In this document: piece by piece, positions 23,784-32,700 of the stretch
Layout: each line of letters opens with the position of its first letter
Numbering within the stretch: position 1 is the first letter of the stretch
Source: Anaerococcus vaginalis
GTDB taxonomy: Bacteria; Bacillota; Clostridia; Tissierellales; Peptoniphilaceae
Assembly (NCBI RefSeq): GCF_000307225.1
Contig: NZ_HE978617.1
Coordinates: 1-35,485, forward strand
Direction of reading: 5' to 3'
DNA length: 35,485 bases
The notes under the pieces: generated by a model
Databases searched by the model: none
What the model saw: only the letters and a program-made list of their open reading frames with translations
Told to the model about the DNA's origin: nothing
Made by a program: the position numbers and the translations under genes

Positions 23784-24425
23784 TTATTCTGTTACTTCTT
23801 CCCAACCATCAGCAAATTGTTCTGGACTAAAGGTATTCGCATCTATTTTAGACTTGTATATTTTTCCCTTAAATAAGACCTTGTCCCCTTTTTTATAAGA
23901 ATCGTGTGCTCCTGTTGGTTGCTTAAACTCTGCTACTACCTCTGTTTTACTTCCGTCTTTATTTTGGATTTCTACATTTAGATATTCCCTATATAAGGCT
24001 GGGGTTGCTTCTGGTAACCAAGTTGTTTGACTTGTATGCTCTTGTATTACTTCGTACACCTTGTCTTTATAAGTAAATTTCTCATTTTCCTCATAAACTT
24101 TTCCAATTTGATAAGGCTTATATTGGTTTAAGATATTTTCTTTTTGTTCCTTGTTTAAATCTTTTGATAATACAAAAGTTTCAAAAACTGTCTTTATTTC
24201 TTTTTTAAGTTGTTCAACTATGGTATCTAGCTTATCAATTGCAATGTTAGGACTTGCTTCTCTTGCTATTTCATTAAGTCCAAGCTCAATTAATAAACTG
24301 TCGCTCTCATTTCTCTTGTCCCCTTTTAAAAAGATTATAAAATCCCTCCAAGGGTTCTCTTGTTGGATTCTTATTTGTGTTTCGTCTTTTCCTTGGTAAT
24401 ATTCTTTTGCTTTTATTTCGTACAT
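23784..24425 (-). CDS. Tail-tip protein with XkdW-like and carbohydrate-binding modules
   Basis: A 213-residue protein. After an unassigned N-terminal 100 residues, two short modules of the CBM5/12 type are visible: YQIGKVYEENEKFTYKDKVYEV with TSQTTWLP (about 106-150), and SYKKGDKVLFKGKIYKS with FADGWEEV at the extreme C terminus. Such aromatic-rich modules on phage tail proteins usually bind cell-surface sugars. The arrangement resembles XkdW-like proteins of defective Bacillus phages. It probably belongs to the baseplate or receptor-binding module. AAGGAGAT precedes the ATG, and a terminator follows. Confidence 0.72.
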   Translation of the reverse strand: MYEIKAKEYYQGKDETQIRIQQENPWRDFIIFLKGDKRNESDSLLIELGLNEIAREASPNIAIDKLDTIVEQLKKEIKTVFETFVLSKDLNKEQKENILNQYKPYQIGKVYEENEKFTYKDKVYEVIQEHTSQTTWLPEATPALYREYLNVEIQNKDGSKTEVVAEFKQPTGAHDSYKKGDKVLFKGKIYKSKIDANTFSPEQFADGWEEVTE

Positions 24426-24437
24426 TTTTTATCTCCT

Positions 24438-24809
24438 TTATTCAAATATATATGTTGGTTGTTCGCTTGTTTGTTTAATTTCTATATCTAACATTCCATT
24501 GGTAGATATTGTAAATACTTTTTCTGTTTTAAGCATAAAAACTGCTCCACTATACATTCTTTGTTCAGCCTTATAATCTACTTTGGCATTAACAATTTGT
24601 TTATTATTTCTTATTCTTAATTTTAATGGCACATTAAGAGGTAGTTTATCTTTGTACCCACCATTAAAATTAACAGACCCAAAAGTTGTAATTTCAAATC
24701 CGTTAAACTTTATTTTCTCCCAAATTAATTTCTCTCCTTTACAAACTTTAAATATATTGTTATTTCCAACAGACTTTGGTTTTGATTTTAAATTATTATT
24801 TTTAATCAT
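24438..24809 (-). CDS. Phage tail-tip protein of unknown function
   Basis: A 123-residue protein I do not recognise. It is predicted to be mostly beta (FEITTFGSVNFNGG, PLNVPLKLRIRNN, FTISTNGMLDIEIKQ), has no cysteine or membrane segment, and begins with a Lys/Asn-rich arm. It is sandwiched between the BppU-type protein and the CBM-like tail-tip protein, so a baseplate or fibre role is likely from position only. GGAGTAGGA precedes the ATG; the spacing to the BppU stop is 3 bases. Confidence 0.6.
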   Translation of the reverse strand: MIKNNNLKSKPKSVGNNNIFKVCKGEKLIWEKIKFNGFEITTFGSVNFNGGYKDKLPLNVPLKLRIRNNKQIVNAKVDYKAEQRMYSGAVFMLKTEKVFTISTNGMLDIEIKQTSEQPTYIFE

Positions 24810-24812
24810 TTC

Positions 24813-26315
24813 CTACTCCGTTATAAAATAAATAGTATTAGAATCCTTAGTGTATATTCTGTTATATTCAGCCTCTGTACCAACCCAAAATCCTAAAGCT
24901 TCTGAACTGTTTTGATTCTTAATCCTTATACTATTTCCTACAACTTCCACACCCTTTCCACCTGTATAGGTGGTGTCTGTGTATTTTGGGTTTGATGGGA
25001 TATTTAATTTACTTTTCAACTGTGATATTTCACCGCTTGTCATATTCTCAACATCAAATACACCATCATCACCCTTTGGTCCAGTAGCTCCTGTAGCACC
25101 TTGTATCCCCTGTGGTCCTCGTGGTCCTACATCTCCTTTAGCTCCTGGGTCTCCTTTTGGTCCTTGAGGTCCTTGTATCCCCCTAGGTCCTTGTTGACCA
25201 TCTACACCATCTTTTCCTGGTTCTCCCTTTAGCTCCTCTTTTTGCTTATCAGTTAGTTCTATAGGGTCGCCTTTTTTAAAGTACTTGGTATCTAGGTTAG
25301 CTTTATCAGTATCATAACTTTTTCTATCTACAAAATCTTCTTTTGCTGGTACATCTAACTGTCTTTTAATATCGTCCAGTTGGGACTGGCTCATCTCTGC
25401 TATATTGATTGTTCCGTCTTTTCCATCTTTACCGTCTTTGACAACAATAGTATCGTTAGTATCAAACCTATAAGTTCGGGTCAATCCATTTTGAGATTGG
25501 TCTACAATCCTTGGACTATCTCCCTTGTCCCCTTTAAGTTTTTCATAGGGAATTTCCTTAATCGCTTGGTTTAACGCCTTGCTAATGTTTGATTCAAAAT
25601 TATTTCGTGTAGTTTCAAGACCTTGTAGAGTATCAGATTTTTTAGCATCTATAATAGATATTGTTTCGCTTGACTTATCCTCAATTTTTTTAAGTCCATC
25701 TTGAGTCTTTGTTTCTAGTTTATCAATCCCATCTTGCACCTCATCATCAATGCTTGAAAGTTCACTATCAACTTCTTCTTTAATTTTAGATAAGGCTTGC
25801 TTTTTGCTTGTGTCAATTTTGCTTAAACTGTCGGATTTACTTTTTAACAACTCACTAATTGCACTAGATTTTACCCCGTTTATTTTTACTATTTGCTTTT
25901 CAAGTTCTTCTTTGGATTCATTTTCAACCTGTTTTCTTATTTCACTAAAAGTCAATCTTGTTGATTCTGCTGTTTCCTTATTTAATAATTCTTTGTAGCC
26001 TTTGACAACTTCAATGACAAAATCATTATCAGACGGAAAAATATATCCATTACAATCTATTTCCAATATATAATCGTCGCTTGCAAGATTTCCTGGCAGC
26101 TTAAATTCCACTTGTCCATCCCTTACAGTAGAGCTTGTTTCCCAATATCTACCATTGTTTGGATTGTGTAAACTTATATTTGCACTTTGCCCATCAAGTT
26201 TCATCAATGCTCCATTAGAATCTTGCAAGGCAAATTTAAAGGTGGAAGACCTATCAGCTTGTTTTATAACCCTTCCACCTTGTTTTTGTTTTAAATTTAA
26301 TGTATTTAAGGACAT
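24813..26315 (-). CDS. BppU-type baseplate upper protein with collagen-like stalk
   Basis: A 500-residue fibrous baseplate protein. The N-terminal 110 residues match the BppU N-terminal domain (FKFALQDSNGALMKLDG; YILEIDCNGYIFPSDNDF), which anchors to the baseplate. Residues about 120-260 form a long Ser/Lys/Asp-rich coiled coil. Residues 364-417 are 18 consecutive Gly-X-Y triplets, a collagen-like trimeric stalk. The last 80 residues end in FWVGTEAEYNRIY and SNTIYFITE, a short tip often found on firmicute tail fibres. It probably forms a trimer linking the baseplate to the host surface. AGGAGG lies 7 bases upstream of the ATG. Confidence 0.85.
   Translation of the reverse strand: MSLNTLNLKQKQGGRVIKQADRSSTFKFALQDSNGALMKLDGQSANISLHNPNNGRYWETSSTVRDGQVEFKLPGNLASDDYILEIDCNGYIFPSDNDFVIEVVKGYKELLNKETAESTRLTFSEIRKQVENESKEELEKQIVKINGVKSSAISELLKSKSDSLSKIDTSKKQALSKIKEEVDSELSSIDDEVQDGIDKLETKTQDGLKKIEDKSSETISIIDAKKSDTLQGLETTRNNFESNISKALNQAIKEIPYEKLKGDKGDSPRIVDQSQNGLTRTYRFDTNDTIVVKDGKDGKDGTINIAEMSQSQLDDIKRQLDVPAKEDFVDRKSYDTDKANLDTKYFKKGDPIELTDKQKEELKGEPGKDGVDGQQGPRGIQGPQGPKGDPGAKGDVGPRGPQGIQGATGATGPKGDDGVFDVENMTSGEISQLKSKLNIPSNPKYTDTTYTGGKGVEVVGNSIRIKNQNSSEALGFWVGTEAEYNRIYTKDSNTIYFITE
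25065..25226 (-). repeat. Collagen-like Gly-X-Y repeat, 18 triplets
   Basis: Within the BppU-type gene, 18 uninterrupted Gly-X-Y triplets (GEP GKD GVD ... GDD) are encoded by GGN-rich DNA that is clearly more GC-rich than its surroundings. Such tracts fold as triple helices and are prone to length change by recombination. Confidence 0.9.
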
Positions 26316-26318
26316 ATC

Positions 26319-26456
26319 TTAGTCCTCCTCATTTTTTTCTTTGTCTTTTTCCTTTTCAATTTCAATCTTCAATTCTTCGTTTTCTGCCTTTAATAAGGCT
26401 ATATCGTGGTTAGCGTGTGCCAACATATCTATATATATTTTTATTAAATTATCCAT
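26319..26456 (-). CDS. 45-residue coiled-coil phage protein
   Basis: A 45-residue ORF, ATG at 26456 with AGGAGG close upstream, ending three bases before the BppU-type gene. It has a short helix (LIKIYIDMLAHANHDIA) then a Glu/Lys-rich coiled coil (LLKAENEELKIEIEKEKD). Proteins of this size and type occur at this spot in many firmicute siphophages (XkdX-like or DUF-type small proteins), but I cannot name a family. It fills the gap between tal and bppU with normal spacing, so it is probably translated. Confidence 0.7.
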   Translation of the reverse strand: MDNLIKIYIDMLAHANHDIALLKAENEELKIEIEKEKDKEKNEED

Positions 26457-26465
26457 TAAACCTCC

Positions 26466-27995
26466 TTATGTTGTTGCAACTCTACGCTTGTATTGGGTAT
26501 CTTGAACATACACTGCTCCACTACCTGCTATATATAGTCCTTCACCCTTTCCATTTACAAGACCTATTCCATCAGAATAATTTACAATTCTTATTCTATT
26601 TCCACCAAAAGTGATATTACTCTCAAATTTGCAATCACTGTTAAATGTTGCCTCACCAAGAGCTTGAATGTTAGAATCAAATCGCACACTTTTATTAAAT
26701 TTAACAGTTTCCAAAAAACTTGTTGCATATCCACTTGTAGAAAATCGTGACTTACCATATATATCAAAATTCACATAATCGTGCCAAAGTCCATCAGCCT
26801 TATCAAAGTACGATAATCCCAAATATCCATCTCTATAATGTCCCATATTTAAAGAAAATCCCTCAGCACCACTTATCTGTTTCGTAACATTAATCGCACC
26901 AAAAACTTTATTGTCCCAACGATTGTCTTGGAATTTAATGTTGTTGTAATTAATTTTAATACCAATATCATCATTATTATTTAGCGTTTGAAAAGTCCCT
27001 TTAACATTAACAAAAGACCCATCAAAATTAATGTTTCTTGCTTGTACAGTATATTTGTCAAACTCTTGCCTAACAATAGAAGAAATATCCTTTTTAGAAA
27101 CCTTATTTTCTATCTTATCAGCCGTCTGACTTATCCTACTATTAATATTTTCCAAATCCTTGGAAACACTAGAAGAAATTTCATTAGCTGTTTGAGTAAT
27201 TTTACTGTCCATCTTTCCCAAATCCTTGGAAAAACTTTCAATCTCACTTTCAATATTTCCTTGTTTTATCTTTAAACGTGTACTAACCTTTTCAACATCA
27301 GACACTTTTTCATTAATCTTATTAATAACATCATTATTTTCCAAATCAATATCAACATTTCTAAAATGTAAAGTTCCACCATCCCAATACATAGAATAAT
27401 CACTCGGACTTTTACCAATCAAAAACGTACCATCTTCCAAGTTCCAACGGACATTTCCACCAAGTATAGTTCCAGCTACCAATAAATCAGCAACAAAACC
27501 CTTACCTGTTCCAAAAGTTCTAAAATTCCAATCGCCATTAGACTTTTTACTATCAGCAATTGCAAGAGTTCCAGCTCCAACATAAATTACCCTTTGTGGA
27601 TTATCTTCTATTTCTCTATCAAAGCTGTAATATCCAGCTGGAAGTCCATATTTATTTCCTTTTTTAAGCTCATAATTGTAGCCATCACGATTAAAAGTAG
27701 CATAGGTCAACCCCTCAACTACCTTATCCACAAAAGAACTTCTAAGGTCAGATTCCGTTTCTTTTAGCCTGTTTTCTAAGGCATTTAAACTTTCGCTTAA
27801 AATTTTCTCCCTATCAGCTGGGCTTGTTACTAACCTATCCCCAAATTCAACTTCTAAAGTTTCATTTAATAAATTTCTATGTGCTTTATAAATTCTAGTC
27901 CTGTAATAAAAATCTAAATCTTTTCTTATTATTCTTACAATATCGCCAACATTGGTTCTCGACCTTTTTTTCAATTTTTGTTTTAAATTGCACAA
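26466..27995 (-). CDS. Tail-associated protein (Tal), C-terminal part, frame-shifted
   Basis: 509 residues continuing the tail-associated protein. After the junction (KRSRTNVGDIVRIIRKDL) come the last part of the hub domain, then a helical linker with two heptad-like copies of KITQTANEISSSVSK and RISQTADKIENKVSK, then a beta-rich C terminus with LEDGTFLIGKSPSDYSMYW and GGNRIRIVNYSDGIGL. The apparent start is a TTG (27995) with no ribosome binding site, and the first nine residues are out of frame, so this is not an independent gene. The tail could bind or degrade host surface polymers, but no hydrolase motif is evident. Confidence 0.85.
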   Translation of the reverse strand: MCNLKQKLKKRSRTNVGDIVRIIRKDLDFYYRTRIYKAHRNLLNETLEVEFGDRLVTSPADREKILSESLNALENRLKETESDLRSSFVDKVVEGLTYATFNRDGYNYELKKGNKYGLPAGYYSFDREIEDNPQRVIYVGAGTLAIADSKKSNGDWNFRTFGTGKGFVADLLVAGTILGGNVRWNLEDGTFLIGKSPSDYSMYWDGGTLHFRNVDIDLENNDVINKINEKVSDVEKVSTRLKIKQGNIESEIESFSKDLGKMDSKITQTANEISSSVSKDLENINSRISQTADKIENKVSKKDISSIVRQEFDKYTVQARNINFDGSFVNVKGTFQTLNNNDDIGIKINYNNIKFQDNRWDNKVFGAINVTKQISGAEGFSLNMGHYRDGYLGLSYFDKADGLWHDYVNFDIYGKSRFSTSGYATSFLETVKFNKSVRFDSNIQALGEATFNSDCKFESNITFGGNRIRIVNYSDGIGLVNGKGEGLYIAGSGAVYVQDTQYKRRVATT

Positions 27996-28899
27996 GAGGG
28001 CGTGAAACTTTTACTAAAAAATTATATCCTGCCTTTATCAATTCTTTTGGGTCTTCAATATCTTCAAAAATTTGAACCCTTGTTCTTGGTTCGCCATCGG
28101 AAAAACCAAACTTATTTGTCATTTCTTTAAGTTCAAGATATTCTTGGCCTTTTGGCTTATCTATTGGGTCTCCTTTGGATTTTTCCCAAACAACATCGTC
28201 AATTTTTATTCTTCTGCCATATCCATCAGTTGGTTTTCCTTGTTCGTCTACCTTTTCTTCGCCTTTTCCTCTTGGTATAACTCTTGTATAAACCTCAGAT
28301 ACATCAACCTCTTTTACAACCTCAAGGGCATTAGATCCATAGACAAATCTTTCTCCTGTATCTTCTCCCCTAAATTCTAATAAATCAATATATCTACCAG
28401 TTATTTTATTTCCATCAAAAGTTAAATAAAAATGTAAATCCATATTCCAAGTTTTAATAATCTTAGATAAGGCTTCAATCCTTGTACAATCATAAAAGTT
28501 AGTAGACAATAATTCACTATCATCTACCCTGCCAACTTTCCATCTTGACCCTGCAAGTGCAATACCTAAAGCAGAACTAGCTTTAACCTTATTAGGTCTT
28601 TTGTCCCTTATATAACCATAAGATTTTAATTCATCAAAAATTATATGAACCGCCTGATAATTAACCGTATAATTGTCAGATTCAGAAGATATTACCCTGT
28701 ACATTTGAATTTTTTGATAATCTTCCATATCCTTATGGGCAACATACTCTATATCATCCATCTTATAATTAGATTCAATAAATACTGCAAATTCCAAGGT
28801 CATTAGCTTATTTAATTCTTCGTGCTGGATTGAAGATTCAAGTTCGGATGAAAAAAGCTCACATATTAAATTTTCGTTTTTATCAAATAAATATAACAT
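27895..28899 (-). CDS. Tail-associated protein (Tal), N-terminal hub part, frame-shifted
   Basis: 334 residues of the baseplate hub (prophage endopeptidase tail/Tal family, gp27-like): LYLFDKNENLICELFS at the start, YQKIQMYRVISSESDNYTV, and YDCTRIEALSKIIKTW. Tal trimers close the tail tube under Dit and lead DNA delivery. The ATG overlaps the Dit stop (TGATG) with AAGGAG upstream. The frame runs off after FKTKIEKK into QCWRYCKNN and stops. Taking six instead of seven A at 27965-27971 joins it to the next frame, giving 810 residues, normal for this family. Confidence 0.88.
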   Translation of the reverse strand: MLYLFDKNENLICELFSSELESSIQHEELNKLMTLEFAVFIESNYKMDDIEYVAHKDMEDYQKIQMYRVISSESDNYTVNYQAVHIIFDELKSYGYIRDKRPNKVKASSALGIALAGSRWKVGRVDDSELLSTNFYDCTRIEALSKIIKTWNMDLHFYLTFDGNKITGRYIDLLEFRGEDTGERFVYGSNALEVVKEVDVSEVYTRVIPRGKGEEKVDEQGKPTDGYGRRIKIDDVVWEKSKGDPIDKPKGQEYLELKEMTNKFGFSDGEPRTRVQIFEDIEDPKELIKAGYNFLVKVSRPLVQFKTKIEKKVENQCWRYCKNNKKRFRFLLQD

Positions 28900-29732
28900 C
28901 AATAGCTCCTTAACTTGTACTTAATCTCATAATCACAAGCACTAGATAAGAGGATTGTGTCTTTCGGATTTACAAAAAAGTTTTCAAAATCACTCATTAA
29001 ATCCATAGTCGACATTAAATTCCTGCCATTTAATAAACACTTTTGCTCTTTTAATGAAATATTAATCCTATTATTGGATTTAAAAAGATAAGAAAAAATA
29101 GTTTTACCATTTCCATTCATATTTTCAAAAGTAAATTTATTAGAATCAGAATTTAAAACAAATTTCATTTCTAAAATATCTACTTCTTCTTTAAAATCAG
29201 GAATTTCAATTTGCCTGCTATTCCCCTTTAAAACATAAGTTTCAATACTTGTTTTCATAGGATCTACACAAAGAATTTTAAAAGTAGAAATCACAGAATT
29301 TTTATCTTCCTTAAAACTTCCAATTTCACTTATTGTTCCTGTGTAATAAAAACTTGGGTCATCAGTCCAAGTCCATTTCGCTTCTTCTTGATGTAAAATC
29401 GTTATGAATTTAGATAAAAGCTCTCTAAAAAGTTCATTTGTCTTAGCTTCCAACAAAAACTCAACTTCTATAACAAGGCTTTGTATATCAGAGCTAAAAA
29501 ACTTATTTGCCCCAGCCTTATTAGACTTGTTTCTTGTAGATTTTGAACCAGCACTTTTCCTCGAAGAAAATTTCATAGTTTCAATATCTCTACCAAATAC
29601 AGACCTACCCGACACATTCAAAGTCCTGTATCCGCATAATTCAGTATCTAAATTAAATCCATTAATAATAGTTTGAATAGAGGCATAACTTTTAAGGTTA
29701 GCCTCGTTAGTGTCAATAAACTTATATACCAA
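28899..29732 (-). CDS. Distal tail protein (Dit)
   Basis: A 277-residue siphovirus distal tail protein. The N-terminal half builds the hexameric ring (TIINGFNLDTELCGYRTLNVSGRSVFGRD), and the rest includes WTWTDDPSFYYTGTISEIG and FKILCVDPMK, typical of the phage tail component family. It connects the tail tube to the Tal hub and baseplate. The start is read as TTG (29732), since GGAGG lies six bases ahead and no ATG fits; it overlaps the end of the tape measure gene by 11 bases. The stop overlaps the tal ATG. A lysine- and serine-rich insert (KSAGSKSTRNKSNKAG) occurs near residues 58-75. Confidence 0.85.
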   Translation of the reverse strand: MVYKFIDTNEANLKSYASIQTIINGFNLDTELCGYRTLNVSGRSVFGRDIETMKFSSRKSAGSKSTRNKSNKAGANKFFSSDIQSLVIEVEFLLEAKTNELFRELLSKFITILHQEEAKWTWTDDPSFYYTGTISEIGSFKEDKNSVISTFKILCVDPMKTSIETYVLKGNSRQIEIPDFKEEVDILEMKFVLNSDSNKFTFENMNGNGKTIFSYLFKSNNRINISLKEQKCLLNGRNLMSTMDLMSDFENFFVNPKDTILLSSACDYEIKYKLRSY

Positions 29733-32700
29733 AGTTTGCCTCCAATCTTAAATCTTTTCCTTGTTCTTGTGTAATATCTCTTGATATCGCTCTAAATTCT
29801 TTATTTCCAAGCCTTAAATTAATAACTAATGGCATTGCCTTACTATTGTTATTAAAATCGCTATAAGAAGAATTTAAGCCTGTATCAACGCCTTTTATAG
29901 TGTTAGATAATCCATCAACAGCATTATTAACATATCTCTTAGATTTTTCTAAACCTACTGCAAGTCCTTCTCCTGCATAAGAACCCAAATTCATCAAAAC
30001 TCTTGATGGTGAGTGGATTCTTAAAGCTGATCTAATTCTTGCAGAAACAGAAGCAGCGATTGATGAAGCAAGTGCCATAATAGAACCTCTCGTGCTTGCA
30101 AGCCCACTATAAAAACCCATACCAGCGTTATATCCTGCACTTCTCATTCCACCTACGCAAGAATTCATAATAGATATAAGCCTACTTCTCATACTACTTG
30201 CAAGACTTGTCATCCTATTACAAGCAGAAGAAAAACCACTTGCCATTGAGCTTCCAGCTTGTCTTGTTTTATTTACAACAGCAGACCACATTGAATTATT
30301 TAAAGATTTTAACCTATTAGCATAAGATGTAAATTTACTTTGTAATTTACTTATATTGCTAGAAAAAAGAGCATAATTTCTATTTAAAGCAGATGTAGAT
30401 TGAGAATTAAACCTATTCCACATATTAGAATTTGTCGCTATAAATCTACTAGCAAATTGTGAAAATGAAGCATTAACACGATTATTCATATTCGAAACAC
30501 TAACAACAACCCTGTTAGTTCCAGAAGTTACAGTTGCACTTATATTATTAAAAGAGGCTGAAAATCTACTAGACAAATTAGAAAGTCCAGAATTTGAAAT
30601 ACTGTTCATCTTTGCCATTGTAGAAGAATAAGCAGAAATAATTTTTTGCAAATTACTATCAACCCCCTTACCTAGTGCATTAAAAGCATTAGTAAAAGAA
30701 TTAGAAACATTATTCAAAATAGTATCAGTCTTAGCTGGCAAAGTTCCAAGCCTCATCTCAAAATTAGAATTTATTGTATCAATTCCACTTGTTACAGCAG
30801 TATTTGCCCTTTCGGTAGATGATGTTATCCTATTTGCCAAATCTTCATATTGTCCAGATGTCGCCTCGTTGGTATTGGTAGCATCAGCAGGTAACTTTGT
30901 ATTTAAACCATCAAATTTGCTGTTAGCTCCATCAACTCCACGACTAATAGAATCAATCATATTGTTTGCCATTTCATCAGTTTGCCCCGATACATTGGCA
31001 TTCATTTCTTCTGCAGTTATAGTTATTCCATCTCTTGTAATTTGACCCTTAGAAGTTATCTCTTGTTGGATTTGATCCATACTCATTCCAGTATTAGCTT
31101 GCAATTGTGCAAGCTTTTCTGAAACTCCCGTATTCATTAATCCAAATTGTTCTATAAATCCCGATTTTGCTAGACTAGCATTTTCAGTTGCACTTGTTGC
31201 AGCTTCTCCTGTTTTCGTGTCAATATCAAGTTTCATAGAATCAAGGCTTGTGCTTACATCATTTTTGGCACTTTCTGCCTCATCTTTACCTGGACTAAAT
31301 ATATTTTTAAAAAATCCTTTAACTCCACTAGCAACTTTCCCAACAACTCCTGCCATAGCCTCTAATATTCCACCGGCTAGAGCTTTTATAATCTCCCACG
31401 CAGCACTAATTATCGCTGGGATATTAGTTATAATTCCTTTTACTAAAGAAAATATTAATTTAAAACCAGACATAATGATTTGAGGTGCATTTGTAGCTAA
31501 TGATTGAGCGAAGTTTTGTACTATTTGAACCCCCGTTTGTAAAATTTGAGGTATATTTTGAACAATTCCTTGTACTAATTGAACCAAGAATTGCATACCA
31601 ACAGACAAAAGCCTTGGTATAGCAGTTACAAGGCCATTAATAAAAGAGCCTATAACCGTTATTGCTGATGATATTAATCTTCCAGCATTAGAGCCTACAG
31701 AAGACACTAGAGCAGATATTATATTAACCCCTTGTTCCATTATTACAGGTATATTTGTTGCTAATGCATCAGCAAAATGAGTAACAAGGGTAGTACCTTT
31801 TTCTACAAATTCAGGTATTTTTTCAGTAATTTCATTTCCTAAATTAGTTATTATTTCAGGTCCTTTTGTTTTTGCAACTTCTAATAATTTATCAATTTGG
31901 TCTCCAAATTGAGAGTATAAAAGACCAAGTCCAGCCAAAGCTATACCTATTACAGCAGCAGGAAATAATGAACCCATAGCAGCATTAGCCATGCTTACCA
32001 TATTTCCAGTATTAATTCCAAAAGAACTCAATAGACTTCCTGCTTTTCCTAGTCCAGAACTTAATCTTCCTCCAAACGCTCCAACCTTTGAACCCATTGC
32101 TTGGAAATGTGTTCCAAATTTTTCGTCTAATGAACTAACTGCTTGACCAATTTTTGATGTAAATCCAGATTGAATTTTCCCAGGAACTGTAGACATTTTG
32201 TCATACATCTCTAAAGCCTTGTCCCCAAAAGCAGGAAACTTACTACCAACTTCAAGAAATTTGTCCCCAAGTGAACCAGCAGCATTTTTCATTCCATTAC
32301 TTACACTTGAAAATAGAGAACCTGAACTTGATAAAATTCCAGTTGCTGTTTTAAAAGCATTACCAACTTGTGATGCTACCCCAATAACAGGCGATAAAGT
32401 TTTTGTTATCTTTCCACCAATTAATAAAACTGGTCCAATAGCAGCCAAAAGACCACCGATTTTTAAAATCATTTCTCCTATAGCTTTTTTTGAAGAATCA
32501 GATAACTTGTACCACTTTCTAGCAAAGTCATTAACCCTATCTACAATATCTTTAAGAGCAGGAGCAACAATGGAAAATATATCCTTTGCTATATTCCCAA
32601 AAGTATTTTTTAAGGTCATAAGTTTAGCGTGTAAAGTATCCCAAGCTTTCGCCGCTTCTTCTGCTAAATCATTTCCGTAATTATATGCATCATTTGATTG

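Noticed and set aside
25065-25226. Short periodic GC-rich repeat that could be taken for a CRISPR or minisatellite
   Set aside because: The period is 9 bases within a reading frame and encodes Gly-X-Y triplets; no spacer-repeat structure exists.
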